A program made the position numbers and the translations under genes. A model generated the notes under the pieces. The model did no database searches. It was not told where the DNA came from and worked only from the letters and a program-made list of their open reading frames with translations. Of a stretch of 64,000 nucleotides of DNA, positions 59,409 to 64,000 are shown piece after piece (within the stretch, counting starts at the first letter, position 1; each line of letters opens with the position of its first letter). Source of the DNA: Lutibacter sp. Hel_I_33_5 (GTDB taxonomy: Bacteria; Bacteroidota; Bacteroidia; Flavobacteriales; Flavobacteriaceae); NCBI RefSeq assembly GCF_007827455.1, contig NZ_VISM01000001.1:124001-188000 (forward strand), in the 5' to 3' direction.

Positions 59409-61853
59409 TTACAATAATTTTGCCATTGCTGTTTTAATAATCTCAGTATTTCTGTCTCTTTGTGGATGATTTTTAACTTTTTGAGATCGAACCATTTTAC
59501 GCATTAAGTTAATAACAACTTTATCAAAATTGAACTGTTTAAACTGATTTCCTTTAACAACCATATCATCTGTTAAGTTTTTAATGGCTTCGGTGTTGTT
59601 ACTTTCAGAAATTAATTTAAATGCTTTTTGATATATTAATTTTGTTCTATCATCACCTTGAATAAACATACCAGAAAGAACATTTTTAGCAATAAATGGT
59701 AATTCTTCGGTATCGTTTTCTTCGATAAATATCTTTGTTAATGGAGTAGCAATAATTTTTCTTACCTCATCTGGCAACGATTTAGATTTTGTAATTGCTA
59801 ATTGTTTGTTTACATAATACATGCTAACCAACCCTTTTCCTAAAACAGAATACGATTCGCTATTTAATGCTTTTCTAAAAACTGGTATTAATTCAGGATC
59901 AGTTAATTTTCCTAATGTTTCTACTGCTGCTGCTTGAACCATTGTCTTTTTATCGGTATTTGCAATCTGCATAATCTTAGTAATCACTCCTTTTTTTGAA
60001 TGCTTATTAATAAGGTTGATATTTTCTAGAGCTAAGATTCTAATTTTATAAAAAGGGTCACTCATTGCGTTTGCAATTGCATTAAACGCAACTTTTTCGT
60101 CTTGTTTGTTTGATACTTCTAGTAAGGCTTCCCTCCTATGCATATAGTTTTTTGCATACTTAAGCTGAAAAATATAATCGCTCAATACTTTATTTTCATT
60201 CACTTCACATAACAAAACACCATCAGCATTTACCTGTATTAAACTAGGTTGTTTTGTATATGGTAATTTAAAAGAAGCATCTTTATCGTTTACAAATACA
60301 TGATGTCTTGTGGATTTTTCGCCTTCAAAAATATCAATAGCTAGCGGAAATTTAAACTCGTCTGCTTGTAATTGATATACATTAACAGTTACCGTATTTT
60401 CTAAGGTATTATAATCGTAAGAAATTTCTAGTTGCGGATGTCCGCTTCCAAAAAACCATTGATTAAAAAACCAATTTAAATCTTTCCCTGTTAGTTTTTC
60501 AAAAACCAAACGTAATTGATGTGCTTCTGCTGCCTTGTATTTATTTTCTGTTAAGTACATATTTAAGCCTTCATAAAAAGCAGTATCTCCAAGATATGTA
60601 CGTAGCATATGTAAGATTGCACCGCCTTTGTTATAGCTTACCGCATCAAACATATCTTCTTTATCGGCATAATCGAATCTCACTAGATTTTTTTCAAAAT
60701 TCTGACCGTCTTTATATCCTTTTATCGCTTCAAATAAATGAGCATCTGCGTCTTCTTTCCCATATTTATATTCTCTCCATAAATACTCACTATAATTTGC
60801 AAAAGATTCGTTTAAGCTAAGGTTAGCCCAACTTTCTATAGTGACTAGGTTTCCAAACCAATGATGAAAAACTTCATGTGCAATGGTATCTTCTTGCTTA
60901 TTTTCATCAATTAATTGTCCTGGTTTTTGATAAGCTTGTTCTCCATGAATAACAGCGGTAGTATTTTCCATAGCACCAGAAACATAATCTCTTGCTACAA
61001 TCTGACTGTATTTATTCCATGGATATTCAATTCCTAATTTATCAGCAAAAAAGCCAATCATAGCTGGAGTGTCTCCAAAAATTGCTTTTGCATCTGTAGC
61101 ATATTCTTTTTCTACATAATATTCTACAGGAATATTTTTATACGAGTCTTTAATAACTTCGTACTCACCAACTCCCATAAAGAACAGATAGGGTGCGTGT
61201 TTTTGATCTAGTTTCCAATAATCGGTTCTGTTAGTTCCTTTTTTAGCCTGATTTACCAAGGCTCCGTTTGATAAAGTTTTATACTTATCTGGAACTGTAA
61301 TGTAAATTTCTTGTGTCGTTTTTTGATTTGGTGCATCAATCGTTGGAAACCAGCATGAACTTGCTTCTGTTTCTCCTTGAGTCCAAATCTGAGTTGGTTT
61401 ATTTTTATCGATTCCGTCAGCGTTAATAAAATACAACCCTTTAGCATCGCTTATTGCTGCACTTCCTTTTTGCTTCACTTTTTCTGGCCTTGCTGTGTAT
61501 TTAATATATAAAGTGAATTCTTCGTTTCTTTTATATTCTTTTGGTAATTCTATGGCAATTTTTGCGTCATCATAATGATAATCTAAATCAATATTATTTA
61601 GTTGCACTTTATGAATAATCATCGTTTTTGCATCTAAAACAATTTTATTGGTTGCATAAAAGTGAGGGGCGGCAGTTACCCATTCTTCTCCGTTTAATTG
61701 CTTCTCTTTAAAATTAAAATCGACTTTTAATTTTGTATGTATCAAATTATGAACTTTCTCTCTTTCTGCTCTATATTGTTGATTGCTTTGAGAAAAAACA
61801 GTTAAAAAGGATACAATAAATATTAAGGGGAGCATTTGTTTTAGAAACTTCAT
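59409..61853 (-). CDS. M1-family aminopeptidase
   Basis: 814 residues, with signal peptide (MLPLIFIVSFLTVFSQ). Substrate motif GAMENTTAV, zinc site HEVFHHWFGNLVTIESWANL with NESFANYSEY (HExxH-x18-E), and the C-terminal HEAT-like ERAP1-type repeats (AAAVETLGKLTDPELIPVF and others). Cleaves N-terminal residues from peptides in the periplasm. Stop is 7 bp from the convergent lipoprotein stop. A separate unit from the sigma-factor genes upstream, which end in a terminator. Confidence 0.93.
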   Translation of the reverse strand: MKFLKQMLPLIFIVSFLTVFSQSNQQYRAEREKVHNLIHTKLKVDFNFKEKQLNGEEWVTAAPHFYATNKIVLDAKTMIIHKVQLNNIDLDYHYDDAKIAIELPKEYKRNEEFTLYIKYTARPEKVKQKGSAAISDAKGLYFINADGIDKNKPTQIWTQGETEASSCWFPTIDAPNQKTTQEIYITVPDKYKTLSNGALVNQAKKGTNRTDYWKLDQKHAPYLFFMGVGEYEVIKDSYKNIPVEYYVEKEYATDAKAIFGDTPAMIGFFADKLGIEYPWNKYSQIVARDYVSGAMENTTAVIHGEQAYQKPGQLIDENKQEDTIAHEVFHHWFGNLVTIESWANLSLNESFANYSEYLWREYKYGKEDADAHLFEAIKGYKDGQNFEKNLVRFDYADKEDMFDAVSYNKGGAILHMLRTYLGDTAFYEGLNMYLTENKYKAAEAHQLRLVFEKLTGKDLNWFFNQWFFGSGHPQLEISYDYNTLENTVTVNVYQLQADEFKFPLAIDIFEGEKSTRHHVFVNDKDASFKLPYTKQPSLIQVNADGVLLCEVNENKVLSDYIFQLKYAKNYMHRREALLEVSNKQDEKVAFNAIANAMSDPFYKIRILALENINLINKHSKKGVITKIMQIANTDKKTMVQAAAVETLGKLTDPELIPVFRKALNSESYSVLGKGLVSMYYVNKQLAITKSKSLPDEVRKIIATPLTKIFIEENDTEELPFIAKNVLSGMFIQGDDRTKLIYQKAFKLISESNNTEAIKNLTDDMVVKGNQFKQFNFDKVVINLMRKMVRSQKVKNHPQRDRNTEIIKTAMAKLL

Positions 61854-61925
61854 ACATCTATTCTTAGGAAAGTTTCAAAAGTACTAAATAATAGTATTAG
61901 AGTTGTTAATACGCAGTTAAAAAGA

Positions 61926-61957
61926 AAAAGCCATAACTTTAATTAGTTATGGCTTTT
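61926..61957 (-). terminator. Intrinsic terminator of the sigma-factor operon
   Basis: AAAAGCCATAACT (61926-61938) and its complement (61945-61957) with a 6-nt loop; on the minus strand the stem ends in a T tract. It lies 22 bp after the stop at 61980. The M1 promoter must be downstream of it (minus sense), in the 72 bp before 61853. Confidence 0.85.
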
Positions 61958-61979
61958 AATATATTTGGTGGGGTTTTAT

Positions 61980-62522
61980 TTATTTCCCTTTAAAAATAGC
62001 GCTGAATTGTTTTAGACCAACATTGTCTGCATCTACTTTAATGTTTTTCATCATTTCGATGATCTTACCAGGATTCATGTTTTCTCCTAATAATCTTGCT
62101 ACTCCTACTCCAGCATCTTTTCCATGTCCGTAAGCAATAACTTCATCTATAGAATCTGAATCTCCAGTATAATAAAGATTTACTTTTATGCCTTTAGATT
62201 TCATACTCATAAGGCTTTTGTAATCGCTGTTACCTTTAAATAACTTGTTTAATGTTGCTTTTTCTGTTTCAAAAGCAGCTTCATTTCCTTTAATTGGTAA
62301 TGCAACTAGGTTTATTTTACGAATACTTTTTAGTGTTTCTTTTACATCATCTGAAACATCATTAGACCGAAGTTGTAAAAAACTTGTAGGAACATCAACG
62401 GTTATAAAACCTGTCTTATCTTGACTATCTACTAAATATTGCTGTAATGATGTATCATTCTTACACGATGTAAGCAAGACAGCTACAAATAATATAGATA
62501 GTATGGTTGTTATTTTTTTCAT
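61980..62522 (-). CDS. DUF4252 lipoprotein
   Basis: 180 residues. Lipoprotein signal with Cys20 (SILFVAVLLTSCKND). Body resembles the DUF4252 family: ITVDVPTSFLQLRSNDVSDD, NKLFKGNSDYKSLMSMKSKG and IEMMKNIKVDADNVGLKQF. It forms a pair with the next DUF4252 gene (11 bp apart), a common arrangement after ECF sigma genes in flavobacteria. Function unknown; possibly an envelope stress or metal effect of the sigma factor. Confidence 0.85.
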   Translation of the reverse strand: MKKITTILSILFVAVLLTSCKNDTSLQQYLVDSQDKTGFITVDVPTSFLQLRSNDVSDDVKETLKSIRKINLVALPIKGNEAAFETEKATLNKLFKGNSDYKSLMSMKSKGIKVNLYYTGDSDSIDEVIAYGHGKDAGVGVARLLGENMNPGKIIEMMKNIKVDADNVGLKQFSAIFKGK

Positions 62523-62533
62523 GTGTTTTTTGT

Positions 62534-63070
62534 TTAGTCTCTATTAACTTTTACCTTAACACCATTCTTTTTAGTGTATGTGTCAGCTAGTTTAGAGATT
62601 TTATTAATATCTATGGTACCTGTTAAAGAAACAATTACAGAATCAACATTTTCTTTTGTCTTTTTATTAATACCTCTTACAAACATTAATACTTCGCTAA
62701 CATAATCTTTGTTTTTTCCTGATTTGACATAAATCTTAACTCTAGAATCGTCTTCTTTTACACGCATTAATTCGGTAAGTTTAGATCTTTTTACAGCAGA
62801 TTTCACCATGCCTTCCATGGTGTTTGCGATAGCATTATCATCAGTTGTAAAGACTTTTAATTCCTTAAGTTCATTTATCATACTGAAAACCTCCATAGCA
62901 TCATTACCTTTTAAGTTATCAGGATTAAATTTTGATAAAATTTCAAAAGCATCTTTTGTTACTACTACAGATGTTACACCATCCATGTCTTCTAATTTGT
63001 CAAATAAAGATTGACCTTGGCTTAAGATTGGCGCTGCCACAAACGCTATTAATAGGATTATTTTTTTCAT
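62534..63070 (-). CDS. DUF4252 exported protein
   Basis: 178 residues. Signal peptide (IILLIAFVAAPILSQGQ), no lipobox Cys. DUF4252 features: SLFDKLEDMDGVTSVVVTKD, DAFEILSKFNPDNLKGNDAM, VKIYVKSGKNKDYVSEVLMF and SLTGTIDINKISKLA. Paralogue of 61980-62522 (same fold, weak sequence match), second from last in the operon. Unknown role, likely periplasmic. Confidence 0.85.
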   Translation of the reverse strand: MKKIILLIAFVAAPILSQGQSLFDKLEDMDGVTSVVVTKDAFEILSKFNPDNLKGNDAMEVFSMINELKELKVFTTDDNAIANTMEGMVKSAVKRSKLTELMRVKEDDSRVKIYVKSGKNKDYVSEVLMFVRGINKKTKENVDSVIVSLTGTIDINKISKLADTYTKKNGVKVKVNRD

Positions 63071-63103
63071 GATTTCTTATTTTGTTTACTTCTATTATTA
63101 ATT

Positions 63104-63532
63104 TTACTTGGTTTTAAATATTTTATGTACTGTGTTTTCATAAGTGTATAAGCTAGCTACTGCTTTATCACCTTTTTTAAGATTTACAGAGAGCATTTTT
63201 AATGCTTTTTGTACTTCTGCAAAAGTCTTTCTTTGTTGATATTCTTTGTATTGTGCGTTACCAACATACACACTTAATAATAAGACTACTGACGCTGCTA
63301 CAGATAACCATTTAAAGTTCTTTCTTTTAGATTTCTTAGATTCTAACTCAATGGTTTTTGTAAAGGTTTCGTCTTTATTGCTTTGAAAATAACTAAATAG
63401 CATAGTATACTCTTCTAGATGTGGAGCAACATTGTTTGATAAGAAATAGTTTCTTAAGGTTGCTTCTTCTTGCAAAGTAGTTTCTGCGTTTAGGTATTTT
63501 TTTACTAATTTTTCTATGTTAGCTAACTCCAT
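63104..63532 (-). CDS. Single-pass membrane protein, possible anti-sigma factor
   Basis: 142 residues. A cytoplasmic N-terminal half (LVKKYLNAETTLQEEATLRN, typical of flavobacterial proteins after ECF sigma genes) is followed by one membrane helix (WLSVAASVVLLLSVYVGNAQ, about 73-92) and a short outer tail. This topology, and the 14-bp overlap with the sigma gene, suggests it controls the sigma factor. No ZAS zinc motif is visible. Confidence 0.78.
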   Translation of the reverse strand: MELANIEKLVKKYLNAETTLQEEATLRNYFLSNNVAPHLEEYTMLFSYFQSNKDETFTKTIELESKKSKRKNFKWLSVAASVVLLLSVYVGNAQYKEYQQRKTFAEVQKALKMLSVNLKKGDKAVASLYTYENTVHKIFKTK

Positions 63533-64000
63533 AGTTGTGCTTTTTAATTAATTCTTCTCGTATTGTTTTTCTGGCTCTAGATAATGCTACTCTAATTGCT
63601 GTAGGCTTCATATCCACCATTTTTGCTATTTCATCAAAATCATATTCTTCAACATCTCTTAATTGAATAATAATCTTTTGTTGTTCTGGTAAGTTTTCAA
63701 TCAATCTGTGCACTTGGTTAACACTATCTTGATATTCTAACTTTTTATCCAGAGACGTTTCCTTTTCTTTATAATTACTATGAACCAATGTTAAATTACT
63801 CGCTTGTTTAGACTTTAATCTATCAAAACAATAGTTTTTTGTCATCGTCATTGCAAACGCTTCTACATTCTTATAATCCCCTATTTTTTCTTTTTTATTC
63901 CACAATTTAAAAAACAATTCTTGCGTAGCATCTTCAGCTTCTTCAGTAGATACAAGCAATCTTTTTGCTAATCTGAATACTTTGTCCTTAAACGGTAAAA
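63519..64000 (-). CDS. ECF sigma-70 factor (5' end cut by window)
   Basis: The frame is open to the right edge (PFKDKVFRLAKRLLVSTEEA is readable up to 64000), so the TTG at 63959 is not the start. Region 2: DATQELFFKLWNKKEKIG and NVEAFAMTMTKNYCFDRLKS; region 4: IENLPEQQKIIIQLRDVEEY, IAKMVDMKPTAIRVALSRAR. About 160 residues are visible, near the full length of the family. It overlaps the membrane protein gene by 14 bp and heads the operon with two DUF4252 genes. Confidence 0.9.
   Translation of the reverse strand, partial: LPFKDKVFRLAKRLLVSTEEAEDATQELFFKLWNKKEKIGDYKNVEAFAMTMTKNYCFDRLKSKQASNLTLVHSNYKEKETSLDKKLEYQDSVNQVHRLIENLPEQQKIIIQLRDVEEYDFDEIAKMVDMKPTAIRVALSRARKTIREELIKKHNYGVS

Noticed and set aside
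63519..63959. TTG at 63959 as the start of the sigma factor
   Set aside because: The frame continues to the window edge with conserved region 2 residues; the gene is cut, not short.

Overview
The window is low-GC DNA (about 30% G+C by eye) from a marine-type Flavobacteriaceae (phylum Bacteroidota), close to Polaribacter or Tenacibaculum in character. Reasons: three secreted proteins end in type IX secretion (Por) sorting domains (12338-16582, 21400-23853, 36768-37604); there is a PorV/PorQ-family protein; promoters of the Bacteroidota form TTG-N17-23-TAnnTTTG can be read; arginine synthesis uses the acetyl/succinyl-ornithine carbamoyltransferase route; DUF4252, DUF4105 and LytTR families are present; and typical flavobacterial palindromic intergenic repeats occur. 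No rRNA, tRNA, CRISPR, prophage or complete insertion sequence was seen.

Layout. 1-2015: the end of a surface-polysaccharide locus (partial family 2 glycosyltransferase, polyprenyl glycosylphosphotransferase). 1998-12267: housekeeping genes (DUF4105 protein, PorV/PorQ-like protein, YheT hydrolase, pssA, GAF histidine kinase, lptB, tatC, kdsD-like isomerase, recQ). 12338-19898: a large four-module LRR/Ig-like T9SS surface protein, a NarL-type response regulator, its TPR-like histidine kinase and an unknown protein, tied together by a shared 16-bp near-palindrome. 20005-25097: ZIP transporter, methyltransferase, BNR-repeat T9SS protein, THUMP rRNA methyltransferase. 25098-33094: an accessory island (membrane AraC regulator, amidohydrolase, DoxX-like, DCC protein, NAD-binding protein, hydrolase, two small unknowns) bounded by two long intergenic stretches that share a diverged direct repeat; the left one also carries a decayed LAGLIDADG-like endonuclease remnant. 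33095-41595: P-II/AmtB, LytS/LytTR pair, lectin T9SS protein, RluA-type synthase, a tiny CPXCG protein, quinone-oxidoreductase-like protein, fused alpha-ketoacid dehydrogenase E1. 41701-46950: Lrp regulator, M14 carboxypeptidase divergent from an XRE regulator with an operator array between them, OYE reductase, and a two-gene accessory insert (gluzincin lipoprotein, GNAT).

47074-58029 is one long minus-strand operon for arginine and proline synthesis: GNAT, argG, argC, proC, argD, proA, proB, argF', argB, argE, argH. Its leader (58030-58289) is the most striking part of the window: a good promoter, then a short open frame ending RLSTRRISPVRRP-stop with no ATG, then two mutually exclusive hairpins. 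This looks like a leader-peptide control element that senses charged tRNA-Arg (and possibly tRNA-Pro). 58463-64000: HExxH lipoprotein, M1 aminopeptidase, and the start of a sigma factor / membrane protein / DUF4252 pair operon that runs off the right edge.

Main candidates for something undescribed: the arg-pro leader peptide and its hairpin switch; the TACYTA-N4-TARGTA operators linking the two-component system to the LRR protein; the TTACAWTTGTAA array around the XRE gene; and the repeat-bounded island with an endonuclease relic. All functional calls rest on motifs read by eye; no database search was run.
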